A stretch of 64,000 nt of DNA from Thermocaproicibacter sp036260805 (GTDB lineage Bacteria > Bacillota > Clostridia > Oscillospirales > Acutalibacteraceae), in the NCBI GenBank assembly GCA_036260805.1, contig DATALZ010000085.1, positions 1-64,000 on the forward strand, in the 5' to 3' direction. Below are positions 8,276-17,707 of the stretch, one piece after another. Under the pieces are notes generated by a model. The model saw only the letters and a program-made list of their open reading frames with translations. It ran no database searches and was not told the DNA's origin. Numbering within the stretch: the stretch's first letter is position 1; each line of letters starts with the position of its first letter. The translations under genes and the position numbers were made by a program.

Positions 8276-10873
8276 TTATTCTTTCTTTTCGGCTTGAGTT
8301 TTTTCGGTAAGTTCGCGGATGCTTTCAAGGTCAATCTTCAGCAGCTCGGGGTCAAGCCGGTCGAGAATGGTTTCATGGTCGAGAACCAGCATGGCCTTTC
8401 CCGGTGCGTTATGGAAGCTGACGACACCTTTTACGATGGACTGCCCACCGCCCATATGCGGCATGGCCCTCATGTCGGATGCGTTTACTTCCAGCACGCT
8501 GTTCAGGTCGTCCGCTTCCAGCGCGGCAAGGATTCCGTCGGACATGCGGGCAATCAGCAAATGGCTGGAGCACTCCACATCCTGTTCGTTTCCGAACAGC
8601 CGGTGCGTGTTGATGACCGGGACATACTGTTTGCGGTAAACGACCGCCCCGCGGACGAGCTTGTTGTTGTCCGGCAAAGAGACGATCTTGCCGGAATCCA
8701 CGGATTCCAGAACAGCTTCCTGCTCCAGCGCGGCGAGGCGGCCCTCGATGGTGAACGAAACCAGTTTGATGTGTTCCTCGTTTTCGTTCAGGCGCACTGC
8801 GGACTGGTCAACGTAAAGGCCGCTGTCATCCGCATATTCTGCGGCGGCGTATTCTGCGAGTTTATCAAAAACAAACGCCAGAACATCGTTGTGGTATCCG
8901 TCGGTCGTTTTATATTCACGGTAACCGGAAGAGCAGGAAACACCTACGGAATAGTAGCTCCCCTCGTACTCCAGAACAACGGAGTGCTTCTTCCCGTTTT
9001 CCGTCTGGAACAGATGTTCCGGCAGTGTCAGTCTGCCGCCGGCGGGCATGTCGTCCCTCGTGGATGAGATGATGTTTCCCTTACGGTCGGTAAAGAGTGC
9101 GAACATTCCGCCGCCATCCGGCAGAGAATCGTTCAGCATGGAGCGGAACTGGAATTCGCTGTCGAACACAATGCCGATGCCGCCGACTGCCTTTTTGCTG
9201 TCTTGTGGATTCGTAACAGATGCACCGTAAATATAGGTGAATTTTCCGCCGTAAAATTCACTCTTTTCAAATGGAGAGACAAAATATTTTGACTCGTCAG
9301 AGTTTGCAAGAACGCTCTGGACCCATCCGGCTTTTAATACCTTGCCGATATCTCCTTCGCACTCTTTGCGGGAAACGGCAACGATTTTGCCGGTGTCATC
9401 AAACAGAAACAGGCTGCTGTAGATGGTGTACAGGCTGTTGATGTAAGTGAGGATGGACGTCAGCCTGCTTCGGTCGGCGTCGCTCACGTTCCCTTTTGCG
9501 AGGATGGAGCGGAAGGATGGGTTCAGTGCCCACCAGCGGCAGTCGTCTGCGCGCTCATACAGGTTGCGGTCCATGATGTCGATGCTCAGTGACGCGAGAA
9601 AGGCGGAATTCCTCATGCTTGAGGAAACCACGGTGGCGAAAAGGTCTTTTACCGAGGTCTCAAAGATCTGCCCGATTCCGGAGCCCATTCTGCTGATGTA
9701 ATTCAACAGCGGCCTTAAGCGAGTAAACTCCTCGTCCTGACTGTTTTCCCGCGTAACGATCTGCCCGTTGAAAACAATGCTTTTGAGCGAACGGTTGATT
9801 TTTGCCGTCTGGCTGATGATCTTTTTCAGAACGGGTGAAAAGGAATCCGCGCGGTTCATCAGGCCAGTCATAATTTCCGGTTCAATTTTCTCCAGAGTAT
9901 CGGAAGCTTTGCCCTTGAACGCAAGGCTGAGCGGAACCATGACATGGCCGCGCAGGCCAAGCCCGAAGTAACCCTCGTAGCCTTTCGTCGGCAGAGTTTT
10001 GGCGTAATATTCCAGCCCGTTGTAGTACACAATGCGGTTTTCTTCGTCGGAAACCGGCTCCACTTCCATGCCTACGGGCAGCTGGAAGGGGTCGCTGCTT
10101 GCAATGACCTCGTTGTTCCGGTCTATGATGGAAATGACATAACCGTCTTTCGCGGGCTGCAGTTTCTGGAAGATTGCTTCCGTTTCGTTGGCGAAACGGA
10201 AGCACAGGCAGATGACGCCAACCGGTTCGTCGGAATTTTCAGGGCAGATTTTGCAGGAGAAGATGTGCGCCCGCTCACGCAGAGTCTGCAGGGGAGAAGA
10301 ACGGAAGGTCTCCACAAAACTCTTATCGGAGTGCAGCGTCTCATCCAGAAGAGGGTCGTGGATTCTTTTGCCGGTGATGTCGTTTTCGGGGTCAAGGTTG
10401 GCCAGAACTGTAAAGTCCCTGTCCAGAATGATGACTTCGTTGTAGACCGTATATTTGGCGACATACTCGCGCAGCCGTTTACGGATTGCCTCCCGGTCAG
10501 CGTTGGTGGGATTCTTCAGGCAGGCAAAGCGCTGCACATCTCCGTCCGTCGCGAGGAAGCCGATATCTGCGGTGCGCTCGTACAGGTTGCGGATGAGAAT
10601 ATCGATGGCCACCTGCGCTTTCGGAATTGCTTTCTGCTCCATTTTGCGGAGCGATTCTGTAGTCAGCGCGTCCACCAGGTCGTGCTGCAGGCCAGAAAAG
10701 CTTTTCTGGATCTTTGTCATTTCGGGAAGAATGTTCTTGGACTGTGTGGGGCATTCCATTTCGCAGAGAAGTCTGACATTATCCCACTGATTATTCAGCT
10801 GGGACAGATTTCTGCCGCATTCTGAGACGCTGGAGAGGTAAGGCAGTAAATCCGCTTTTTCTAAAGTTGCCAC
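8276..10873 (-). CDS. Soluble tandem-Cache sensor fused to a CheW domain
   Basis: An 865-residue protein with a GTG start and an AAGGGGGA site. There is no signal peptide or membrane segment, so it should be cytoplasmic. After a helical first 90 residues come two related sensor halves, each opening with RNLYERTADIGFLATD or RNLYERADDCRWWALN and continuing into a PAS-like Cache fold (about 90-330 and 395-690). Residues about 703-845 form a CheW domain (LVRGAVVYRKQYVPVINTHRLF; IVKGVVSF). CheW couples receptors to the CheA kinase, so this protein may bring a cytoplasmic ligand signal straight into the chemotaxis array without a receptor coiled coil. No CheA is in the window. The domain order is clear; the ligand is unknown. 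Confidence 0.82.
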   Translation of the reverse strand: MATLEKADLLPYLSSVSECGRNLSQLNNQWDNVRLLCEMECPTQSKNILPEMTKIQKSFSGLQHDLVDALTTESLRKMEQKAIPKAQVAIDILIRNLYERTADIGFLATDGDVQRFACLKNPTNADREAIRKRLREYVAKYTVYNEVIILDRDFTVLANLDPENDITGKRIHDPLLDETLHSDKSFVETFRSSPLQTLRERAHIFSCKICPENSDEPVGVICLCFRFANETEAIFQKLQPAKDGYVISIIDRNNEVIASSDPFQLPVGMEVEPVSDEENRIVYYNGLEYYAKTLPTKGYEGYFGLGLRGHVMVPLSLAFKGKASDTLEKIEPEIMTGLMNRADSFSPVLKKIISQTAKINRSLKSIVFNGQIVTRENSQDEEFTRLRPLLNYISRMGSGIGQIFETSVKDLFATVVSSSMRNSAFLASLSIDIMDRNLYERADDCRWWALNPSFRSILAKGNVSDADRSRLTSILTYINSLYTIYSSLFLFDDTGKIVAVSRKECEGDIGKVLKAGWVQSVLANSDESKYFVSPFEKSEFYGGKFTYIYGASVTNPQDSKKAVGGIGIVFDSEFQFRSMLNDSLPDGGGMFALFTDRKGNIISSTRDDMPAGGRLTLPEHLFQTENGKKHSVVLEYEGSYYSVGVSCSSGYREYKTTDGYHNDVLAFVFDKLAEYAAAEYADDSGLYVDQSAVRLNENEEHIKLVSFTIEGRLAALEQEAVLESVDSGKIVSLPDNNKLVRGAVVYRKQYVPVINTHRLFGNEQDVECSSHLLIARMSDGILAALEADDLNSVLEVNASDMRAMPHMGGGQSIVKGVVSFHNAPGKAMLVLDHETILDRLDPELLKIDLESIRELTEKTQAEKKE

Positions 10874-10907
10874 AATAATTCCCCCTTAACAAACATGAAA
10901 AAGAAAC

Positions 10908-10942
10908 AAAAAACGCCTTAGGAAGTTAAATCCTAAAGCGCC
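10908..10942 (-). terminator. Terminator-like hairpin in the leader of the Cache-CheW gene
   Basis: On the minus strand CGCTTTAGGA pairs with TCCTAAGGCG and is followed by TTTTTT. It lies between the promoter (10968-10996) and the start codon, so it would stop transcription before the gene unless relieved. It could also be the end of a short separate RNA. Confidence 0.6.
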
Positions 10943-10967
10943 ATCGCCTCTATTGTTTATTTTTTTC

Positions 10968-10996
10968 ATCATACCATTGTATTTTGTTTTTGACAA
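10968..10996 (-). promoter_or_regulatory. Promoter of the Cache-CheW gene
   Basis: Minus strand TTGTCA (10991-10996), 17 bases, TATGAT (10968-10973). The start of transcription would be about 90 bases before the GTG. Confidence 0.6.
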
Positions 10997-11206
10997 GATT
11001 ATTTTTACAAAAAACGACAGAATATTTTCCTGCCGATTTAATGAATATGGGCAAACTGGATTTTACCGCGGGAAAATAGGAAAATCCAGGCAGCCCCTCT
11101 TGCATTTGCCGCGAAATACGGATACGATTAGTTTGACAAATAAGTTCTATTGCCTGAGAATTACGAAAATTAATAGATGAATGATGATCCACAGGAGGAA
11201 TTGCTT

Positions 11207-11929
11207 ATGACAGAGCTGGAGCAGCTTCAGAAAATGGTTGACAAGAGCAGCAGGATCGTATTTTTCGGGGGCGCGGGTGTATCCACAGAGAGCGGAATTC
11301 CCGATTTTCGCGGAGTTGACGGTCTGTACCGGCAGCATTACAAGTATCCGCCGGAAACGATTCTGAGCCATACTTTCTTTCAGACGCACCGAAGCGAATT
11401 CTTTGAATTTTACCGCGACAAGATGCTTTGCCTTGATGCGCAGCCGAACGCCGCCCATAAAAAACTTGCCGAGCTGGAGAAAGCGGGCAAGCTGACCGCC
11501 GTAGTAACGCAGAATATCGACGGCCTGCACCAGAAAGCAGGGAGCAAAAACGTTTATGAACTGCACGGTTCCGTCCTTCGGAATTATTGCCAGCGCTGCC
11601 GGAAAGAATACAGCGCGGAGTTTATCCTCAGCAGCGAGGGTGTGCCCACCTGCACCTGCGGCGGTGTCATCAAGCCGGATGTGGTGCTCTACGAGGAAGG
11701 GCTTGACCAGCAGACGCTTACCGGCGCGGTTGAAGCGATTGCAAATGCGGATATGCTCATCGTGGGCGGAACGTCACTGACGGTGTATCCTGCGGCCGGA
11801 CTTGTAGACTACTACCACGGCAGCCGCCTTGTGCTGATCAATAAGTCAGAGACTTCGCTGGACGGCAGCGCCGATCTGGTCATCAGCGGCAGTATCGGCG
11901 AGACTCTGGGCAAGATACAGGTAAGATGA
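11207..11929 (+). CDS. cobB: NAD-dependent protein deacylase, sirtuin (CobB/SIR2)
   Basis: A 240-residue protein. The start at 11207 has AGGAGG seven bases upstream; the frame's earlier ATG lacks one. Sirtuin motifs are in order: GAGVSTESGIPDFRG (NAD binding), QNID (102-105), catalytic His120 in YELHGSV, and a zinc module with Cys128, Cys131, Cys149 and Cys151. It removes acetyl or other acyl groups from lysines using NAD+. A TTGACA element at 11133 with a weak -10 may be the promoter. It appears to be a single-gene unit with a terminator directly after it. Confidence 0.92.
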   Translation: MTELEQLQKMVDKSSRIVFFGGAGVSTESGIPDFRGVDGLYRQHYKYPPETILSHTFFQTHRSEFFEFYRDKMLCLDAQPNAAHKKLAELEKAGKLTAVVTQNIDGLHQKAGSKNVYELHGSVLRNYCQRCRKEYSAEFILSSEGVPTCTCGGVIKPDVVLYEEGLDQQTLTGAVEAIANADMLIVGGTSLTVYPAAGLVDYYHGSRLVLINKSETSLDGSADLVISGSIGETLGKIQVR

Positions 11930-11949
11930 TTTATTTCATGCAATATGGC

Positions 11950-11982
11950 GCCGGCTGGTTGAACCAGCCGGCTTCTGTTTTA
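11950..11982 (+). terminator. Intrinsic terminator after the sirtuin gene
   Basis: GCCGGCTGG-TTGAA-CCAGCCGGC is a perfect nine-base stem followed by a T-rich tract. Confidence 0.75.
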
Positions 11983-12145
11983 TCCGCCGGAACTCCTGGG
12001 CTTCTTGAAAAAGGCGGAAAATGAGAATATAATGAAAATAACAGGTAAATTATGCCATGATTTTGCTTCGGTTGCGATGAGGCTTGAGACCGGAATGAAC
12101 TTTGGCAATCATTTTGACATTCTAAGGGAACGTGGAGGGATTAAA

Positions 12146-14041
12146 TTGAAAAAGGCACTCAGCATACTGTTTGTACTATCTCTTATGCTAATAAGCCTTC
12201 CGATCAGTGCGCAGGCAGATACAATTGATTCTGTAATTGATATGCATGGCACAAGAACATATCTTGGGCCTTCGTCTGCTTGGAATACCACATGGGATTC
12301 GTCAAAATTCGTTGATGTTACGGATAAAGACGTTAATTGCAGCGGCAGCCTGACCATAAAGTCCGGCAGGGTGAGAAATGTATCGGTCAGCGGAAGTGAT
12401 TCCAAACTGACGGTTCAGGGTGGCCTGACTTATGATACCATCTGCGATGGCTTGGCTTCTGTTACCGGCGGAACGCTAAAATCATTGAAAACATATGGAG
12501 ATATTACAGTCAGCGGCGGCAATATTGTACAGAGCATGAACTGCACAAACGGAAAGGCGTCTCTGAGCGGAAACCTTACCATGGGCTGCTCCGTAACAGG
12601 ATATAATGTATTGTTTGGTACGGGTAAGATTTCGCTTTCCGGCCTGGTAAAAGCCACTGACATCGTGTTTTCTTCCGGTTCCGACGTTACCATTGGCGGA
12701 GGCATCAACGTGACGGATAAAGCTGAGTTGGACGACTGCAAACTTGCCACGGGAGTTCTGGACGGAAACAAGAGCGCAGCTCTTGTGATAAACGGGTTTA
12801 AAAATCAGCTGCCCTACATTACAAATATAAGTTCTTTCCAACTTTCCGCCAATAACACGGTTGTTACCAGCCAGCCGTTAAAAACGGATTCTCTTCAGCT
12901 CGCGAAGGATTCCGTGCTGACATCCTATTCCACGGTTGATGTAGGCTACCTAGAAGGACCCGGTACGCTCTGCACCAATGCGGGTGCCCTTACGGTTCGC
13001 GGATATGTTTCCGAAGTTCCGTCGCTGGTATTTCTCACGCCGGTATCAAACGGCACAACGGTACTTCGCACCGAGGGAGGCGCCAGTATTTATCCCGGCC
13101 AGGTAAACCTTATGGTAGGTACCCTCGAACAGTACTATTCCGGAAACGCAATTCTGTACCGCGTGAAAAACGACGCTTCCGAGGGGCTTGATTTGGACAG
13201 CAAAGGCTTGGATATTGGTTCCGGCAAGTCCGGCACGGTGAAAGCGGTCATCAGCCCCGGAATTGCCAGATACGCTACTGGCACCAAAATTATCTGGAAG
13301 GCGTACGGCGATACCAGCGGATTTTCCATTTCCCCGTCGTCCGATTCTCTTTCGTGCAATGTGTCGGCTGCAGCAACGGGTTACCACAGGGCGCTGCTTG
13401 TTGCATATCTTGTCGACCAGAGGGGCGACAAGCTGACGGATTACCGCGCCGACAGCTGCGTACTCGTTTCGGGAAGCTCCGATTCTGGCCTAAAGCTGGA
13501 TACCTCTACGGTCTCTGTCCTTACGGGTGATAAGTACGGAATCCTTGCTTTCGGCGGTTCCGGAGCCAAGCCTGCGGCGACTTCGTCCAATACATCGGTC
13601 GCGTCGCTTAGCGACGGCAAAGAAACAAAGGATAAAAGCGGGAATACCGCATGGCTCTACACCGTTACCGGTGGAACATCCGGCACTGCGACGATTGATA
13701 TCGGCGGGAAGATAGTGATTGTTACCGTAAACAGTGGAATCCTGATGGATACACTGTCCTATAACATGAGTCCCAGAGCAAAATATTGCATTGGCGTGCT
13801 TGCCAAAGGCGTAGCAGAAAGTGATTTCAAGGTATATTCCACCAACGATTGCATAAGTGTGAAGGTCTACCGTAGAAATTCCGGCGGACAGATTCTTTAT
13901 CAGATAACCGGCGTGAAAGACGGTACGGCCGACGTCGTTTTTGAAGTTCCCGGTGGGCAAACTGTCCGGTCACATTTCACTGTTAAAAGCGGCGAAAGAT
14001 CTTATGGGCAAAGCGCAAGGCTTGTCGCGCTAAAGCAGTAA
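12146..14041 (+). CDS. Large secreted beta-rich protein with C-terminal Ig-like modules
   Basis: A 631-residue protein. The frame opens at 12005, but the TTG at 12146 lies six bases after GGAGGG and starts a textbook signal peptide (MKKALSILFVLSLMLISLPI, then SAQA). Residues about 30-350 are Gly/Ser/Thr-rich short strands of a solenoid or beta-helix look (KSGRVRNVSVSGSDSKLTVQ). The C-terminal 200 residues contain two Ig-like units, one beginning LKLDTSTVSVLTGDKYG with SSNTSVASL, similar in layout to the repeats of the two GH25 lysozymes at 38-42 kb. No catalytic motif or sortase signal is seen. It is probably a surface or matrix protein; a specific function cannot be given. Confidence 0.72.
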   Translation: MKKALSILFVLSLMLISLPISAQADTIDSVIDMHGTRTYLGPSSAWNTTWDSSKFVDVTDKDVNCSGSLTIKSGRVRNVSVSGSDSKLTVQGGLTYDTICDGLASVTGGTLKSLKTYGDITVSGGNIVQSMNCTNGKASLSGNLTMGCSVTGYNVLFGTGKISLSGLVKATDIVFSSGSDVTIGGGINVTDKAELDDCKLATGVLDGNKSAALVINGFKNQLPYITNISSFQLSANNTVVTSQPLKTDSLQLAKDSVLTSYSTVDVGYLEGPGTLCTNAGALTVRGYVSEVPSLVFLTPVSNGTTVLRTEGGASIYPGQVNLMVGTLEQYYSGNAILYRVKNDASEGLDLDSKGLDIGSGKSGTVKAVISPGIARYATGTKIIWKAYGDTSGFSISPSSDSLSCNVSAAATGYHRALLVAYLVDQRGDKLTDYRADSCVLVSGSSDSGLKLDTSTVSVLTGDKYGILAFGGSGAKPAATSSNTSVASLSDGKETKDKSGNTAWLYTVTGGTSGTATIDIGGKIVIVTVNSGILMDTLSYNMSPRAKYCIGVLAKGVAESDFKVYSTNDCISVKVYRRNSGGQILYQITGVKDGTADVVFEVPGGQTVRSHFTVKSGERSYGQSARLVALKQ

Positions 14042-14059
14042 TTCTACGAAATCATAGAA

Positions 14060-14087
14060 GGGCTCCGGAATTTTCCGGGGCTTTTTT
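14060..14087 (+). terminator. Intrinsic terminator after the secreted beta-rich protein
   Basis: GCTCCGGA pairs with TCCGGGGC and is followed by TTTTTT. Confidence 0.8.
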
Positions 14088-14090
14088 GTT

Positions 14091-14205
14091 ATGAACCGGG
14101 GTGCATTCCTTGTTTTGCACCACGCATTCAGGGTGATATCTACGATACTCTGCGTTTTGCCGCGGAGAGGTTCATTGTGAATCGGGGTGCAATATTCCGC
14201 CGATT
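14091..14205 (+). repeat. Nested-hairpin intergenic repeat, copy A (longest)
   Basis: The outer arms ATGAACC (14091-14097) and GGTTCAT (14169-14175) are exact inverses. Inside, CTCTGCG-TTTTGC-CGCGGAG makes a hairpin. A second box, TGAATCGGGGTGCAAT, follows the right arm. Other copies are near 28083, 29594 and 53875. Confidence 0.7.
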
Positions 14206-14533
14206 TTTAATTTATCAAACAAGGCCTAAAAGGTTGAATGACAATCGTTTAATATTTGTGGAGTAAGTACTAGACAATATAAAAAATGGTATTATTTAGC
14301 AATATTAAACAAGAAATCATTAAAAAATCTGCAATTTTCGGTATTGATTGCTAATCATGTGCAAAATGCTGTTATCATTTTCATAAAATATAGTTTATTG
14401 TTCCATAGATGCGTGCAGTTTTAGAACGCCCTTCCTTATTTATTACTTAATAAAGTTCCATATCCATTTACCCATATATTCATGACCATACGAACGCGAT
14501 AATCCACATGAAAACCAGAGGAGGACGTTACCA
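14206..14533. other. A/T-rich gap before the AraD-like gene
   Basis: About 330 bases with no convincing open frame. Apart from the ribosome site of the next gene (GAGGACG, 14519-14525) I find no clear promoter pair, hairpin or structured RNA signal. Confidence 0.4.
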
Positions 14534-15199
14534 TTGCTGGAAGAATTGAAAAAGCGGGTTTGTGAAGCAAATCTGCAGCTGCCGAAGCTGGGCCTTGTCA
14601 TATTCACCTGGGGCAACGTTTCGGGAGTGGATCGTAAGAACGGCGTGTTTGTCATTAAGCCTTCCGGTGTATCATATGAGGAATTGAAGCCGGATGACAT
14701 GGTAGTTGTAAATCTGGAAGGCAAAAAGGTAGAGGGCAGGCTCAACCCGTCTTCGGATATGCCGACCCACTGTGAACTCTACAACAGTTTTCCCAATATC
14801 GGGGGAATCGTACATACCCATTCCCGGTGGGCGACCGTTTGGGCGCAGGCGGGACGCTCCATTCCGGCCTACGGAGCCACCCACGCCGACTATTTTTACG
14901 GTGGAATTCCCTGTACAAGGGCACTGACCGATGAAGAAATTCTGGGTGAGTACGAAAAGCAGACCGGCAAAGTGATTGCCGAAACATTCCAAGGCATCAA
15001 ACCGGATGATATTCCGGCGGTATTGGTGAAATCCCATGGCCCGTTTGTTTGGGGCAAAGACTGCCGCGAAGCAGTTTACCAGGCGGCGGTGCTGGAAGAA
15101 GCCGCCATGATGGCATGGCACACAGAAGCAATTTCGAGAGAACCGGCCGAGAATATGCAGAGAACGCTTCTGCAAAGGCACTTCTTTATGTATAAATAA
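14534..15199 (+). CDS. araD: Class II aldolase/epimerase, AraD-like (L-ribulose-5-phosphate 4-epimerase type)
   Basis: A 221-residue protein with a TTG start and a GAGGA site. Zinc-site residues of the family are present: H94 and H96 (VHTHSR) and H168 (KSHGPFVWG). D75 (SSDMPTH) and D119 (HADYF) match the AraD-type epimerase rather than fuculose aldolase. GNVSG and KPSG motifs bind the substrate phosphate. It would interconvert L-ribulose-5-phosphate and D-xylulose-5-phosphate. No araA, araB or sugar transporter lies beside it, so its pathway partners are elsewhere or its true substrate differs. Confidence 0.82.
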   Translation: MLEELKKRVCEANLQLPKLGLVIFTWGNVSGVDRKNGVFVIKPSGVSYEELKPDDMVVVNLEGKKVEGRLNPSSDMPTHCELYNSFPNIGGIVHTHSRWATVWAQAGRSIPAYGATHADYFYGGIPCTRALTDEEILGEYEKQTGKVIAETFQGIKPDDIPAVLVKSHGPFVWGKDCREAVYQAAVLEEAAMMAWHTEAISREPAENMQRTLLQRHFFMYK

Positions 15200-15258
15200 G
15201 GCCAGAATGCCCACTATGGGCAGAAATGACCCAAATTACAACTTTTCCTAACATATGC

Positions 15259-15301
15259 AAAGAAGCCGGCGGCACTTGCTGCCGACTTCTTTGTTTTTTT
15301 C
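15259..15301 (+). terminator. Intrinsic terminator after the AraD-like gene
   Basis: AAAGAAG-CC-GGCGGCA pairs with TGCTGCC-GA-CTTCTTT, followed by a run of T. Confidence 0.85.
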
Positions 15302-15434
15302 GGGAATTACCAAATGTGTTTTCGGCATGTGTTTTACGGCTAAAACATAAAAAGACGCAAGATCAGACAACGGAAAGTGTGGGACAAGAAAACTGCAAAA
15401 GCGGTTGGCCCGTAAATGTAAGTTCTGCAAACCC

Positions 15435-15463
15435 TTGAAAATGATAAAAAGTGGTAATATAAT
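15435..15463 (+). promoter_or_regulatory. Promoter of the flippase gene
   Basis: TTGAAA (15435-15440), 17 bases, TATAAT (15458-15463). Confidence 0.6.
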
Positions 15464-15550
15464 TTTAGTCATGTTTATTATTCAGTCACAAATATGTGTT
15501 AAAATATAAATTTGCATGATCTAAACATTACCAGGGAAGGCCGTGAATCC

Positions 15551-17095
15551 TTGCGCAGCGAAAATTCTATTCGAAATGTAATCGTCAATTTATCCAGCCA
15601 GCTTCTCAGTATTGTGATGAGTTTTATTTGCCGGACCGTCTTTATCCAGACGCTTGGTGCAACCTATCTGGGTATCAACGGAGTGTTCGGAAATTTCCTT
15701 TCGCTTTTTGCGCTTGCAGAACTTGGTATCGGCACTACGATCATTTTCCATATGTATCAGCCTCTGGCGGTGCACGATAAGAAAAAAGTCGGAGCCCTCA
15801 TGGCTCTTTTTAAAAAGACCTACCAGACGATTGGTCTGATTATCGGAGCAATCGGGCTCTTATTTACTCCGTTTTATCATTTCTTCACGAATGACCTGAA
15901 TGTACCGAACCTGACGCTGATTTACTTTTTATATGTTTTCAATTCCGTCATCACATACTTTTTTTCCTACAAGCAGTGCATTATCACTGCCGATCAGAAG
16001 AATTATGTGGTTGCGTTGTACCAGTATGGACTCTGCATCGTTCAGAATATCCTGCAGATCCTTGCGCTGATTTTAACGAGAAATTTCATTCTGTATTTCT
16101 GCCTGCAGATATTGTTCAGCTTTTTCACAAACTTTTTTCTGGCGAGAAAAGCCGGGAAAATGTATCCATATCTGAAAAAATACGAGAAAGAAAAGCTTTC
16201 ACAAAAGGATAAATCCGAAATTGTAAAGAACATCAAAGCGATGTTTATGCACCGATTCGGCGGAGTTGTCGTCAACGGAACGGACAGCCTTGTGATTTCC
16301 AAGTTTTTTGGCGTAGCGATTGTGGGTATCTACAGCAACTATTTCATGATTACAACGACGCTGAATGCCATGACCTCGCAGATTTTCAATGGCATTACGG
16401 CGAGCGTGGGCAACCTCGGTGCGCTTGAAAGCGACCGGAAATCATACCGCGTATTTAAAGTGACAAATTTCATCGGATTCTGGATTTTCAGTTTTTGTTC
16501 CATCTGCCTGTTCTGCCTGTTCAATCCGTTTGTTCAGCTTTGGACGAGAAGCGCAAAGATGCTTTTGCCGGTTTCTGTTGTATTTTTTATTGTGGCCAAT
16601 TTTTACACGACCGGGATGCGGCAGGCGGTGCTTACCTTTAAAAACTCATTTGGCCTGTTTTGGTACGACCGCTACAAGGCGGTTTTTGAAGCGCTGATTA
16701 ACCTGATCTTTTCCATTGTTCTTGCACAGAAGATCGGGGTTGCGGGCGTATTCCTTGGTACGCTGATCAGCACCCTGACTACCGACCTTTGGGTAGAGCC
16801 GCTTGTTTTATACCGCCATGGATTCCATCAGTCCACCGCGTCCTATTTTTTCCGCTACGCGGTTTATACGGTACTTACGTTTGCGGTAGGGTTTATTACA
16901 TGGTATCTCTGTTCACTGACGGGGCCGGTCAGTTTCCTCAGCTTTATGCTTCGCTGCTTTATCTGCCTTATCGTTCCGAATCTAATTTATTTTGGCCTCT
17001 TTTGGCGTTCCGAGGAGTTCCAGTATCTCAAACGAGCCATAAAGGTTCCGGCGTTTCTGAAAAGGCGCTTTCCAAAGCTATTTGCGGACAAATAA
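15551..17095 (+). CDS. Polysaccharide flippase, Wzx/MATE-like (MOP superfamily)
   Basis: A 514-residue protein with 12-14 hydrophobic segments through its length. The N-terminus (ENSIRNVIVNLSSQLLSIV) and GATYLGINGVFGNFLSLFAL are typical of Wzx-type exporters that move lipid-linked sugar repeat units across the membrane. The TTG at 15551 is preceded ten bases away by GGAAGG; the longer frame from a TTG at 15512 has no ribosome site. A promoter lies just upstream. It is isolated from the large polysaccharide locus at 46-58 kb, which has a Wzy polymerase but no flippase, so it could serve that locus in trans. That link is inference. Confidence 0.85.
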   Translation: MRSENSIRNVIVNLSSQLLSIVMSFICRTVFIQTLGATYLGINGVFGNFLSLFALAELGIGTTIIFHMYQPLAVHDKKKVGALMALFKKTYQTIGLIIGAIGLLFTPFYHFFTNDLNVPNLTLIYFLYVFNSVITYFFSYKQCIITADQKNYVVALYQYGLCIVQNILQILALILTRNFILYFCLQILFSFFTNFFLARKAGKMYPYLKKYEKEKLSQKDKSEIVKNIKAMFMHRFGGVVVNGTDSLVISKFFGVAIVGIYSNYFMITTTLNAMTSQIFNGITASVGNLGALESDRKSYRVFKVTNFIGFWIFSFCSICLFCLFNPFVQLWTRSAKMLLPVSVVFFIVANFYTTGMRQAVLTFKNSFGLFWYDRYKAVFEALINLIFSIVLAQKIGVAGVFLGTLISTLTTDLWVEPLVLYRHGFHQSTASYFFRYAVYTVLTFAVGFITWYLCSLTGPVSFLSFMLRCFICLIVPNLIYFGLFWRSEEFQYLKRAIKVPAFLKRRFPKLFADK

Positions 17096-17118
17096 GGTGC
17101 AAAGCGCCAGCTGAAAAC

Positions 17119-17147
17119 AGAAGGGGAGAAATCCTCTTCTTTTTTTA
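17119..17147 (+). terminator. Intrinsic terminator after the flippase gene
   Basis: AGAAGGGGA-GAAA-TCCTCTTCT with a long T-run. Confidence 0.8.
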
Positions 17148-17218
17148 CGCTCTTGAAGTCCCATTTTTTCCGGAATATAATGAGCGTATCGAATTTATTA
17201 AAAGTGAGGCGGCCTGCC

Positions 17219-17620
17219 ATGATTTTTCTGAGGAATGCGGTTTCCGTTAATTTCAATGACCGGACTGGGCTTATTATTGTAATCGTGATGGCTGCCGCAG
17301 TCTTTGCGGCTGTTATCTATTCTTTTGTGTCGTATCACAGGCGACTCCAAAGCGGGCAGGGAATTCGGGATGAGGAAGCGCCTGTTCTGCAAAAATACGC
17401 AACTGTTTTGCAAAAAGAGATTGTGAAAGAGAATACCGGCACGATGTACCGGCCTGAACACCGGGTAGAGTTCCGGGTAAAATTCAGGTATGAGGATGGT
17501 ACGGAAATTGACATGATCGTGCCGCCGGATGTTTACGAAAAAATTCCGGTTGGCTTTACCGACTTGCTCATAACACAAAACGGGGAGTTCCTCGATTTCG
17601 GGGAGCGGTTCGGCAGATAG
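17219..17620 (+). CDS. DUF2500-like single-pass membrane protein
   Basis: A 133-residue protein. The ATG at 17219 has a GAGGCGG site and is preferred to an ATG 66 bases upstream. One membrane segment (about 20-42) follows a short N-terminus; the rest has alternating strands with YATVLQKEIVKEN, a YRVEFRVKFRYEDG-type strand and DVYEKIPVGFTDLLI, which resembles the DUF2500 fold. The family has no known function. It precedes the SseB-like gene by about 90 bases and may be in the same transcript. Confidence 0.65.
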   Translation: MIFLRNAVSVNFNDRTGLIIVIVMAAAVFAAVIYSFVSYHRRLQSGQGIRDEEAPVLQKYATVLQKEIVKENTGTMYRPEHRVEFRVKFRYEDGTEIDMIVPPDVYEKIPVGFTDLLITQNGEFLDFGERFGR

Positions 17621-17707
17621 AGGAGTTTTCATTGAAAATATTTTTCTGTTGGAATATAATTGTTACAAGCCGGAAAACGGCTGCTAATTTATGACAGGAG
17701 AATGCAG

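Noticed and set aside
9944..10825. Plus-strand open frame of 293 codons opposite the Cache-CheW gene
   Set aside because: Antisense shadow; the minus-strand protein has recognisable domains throughout.
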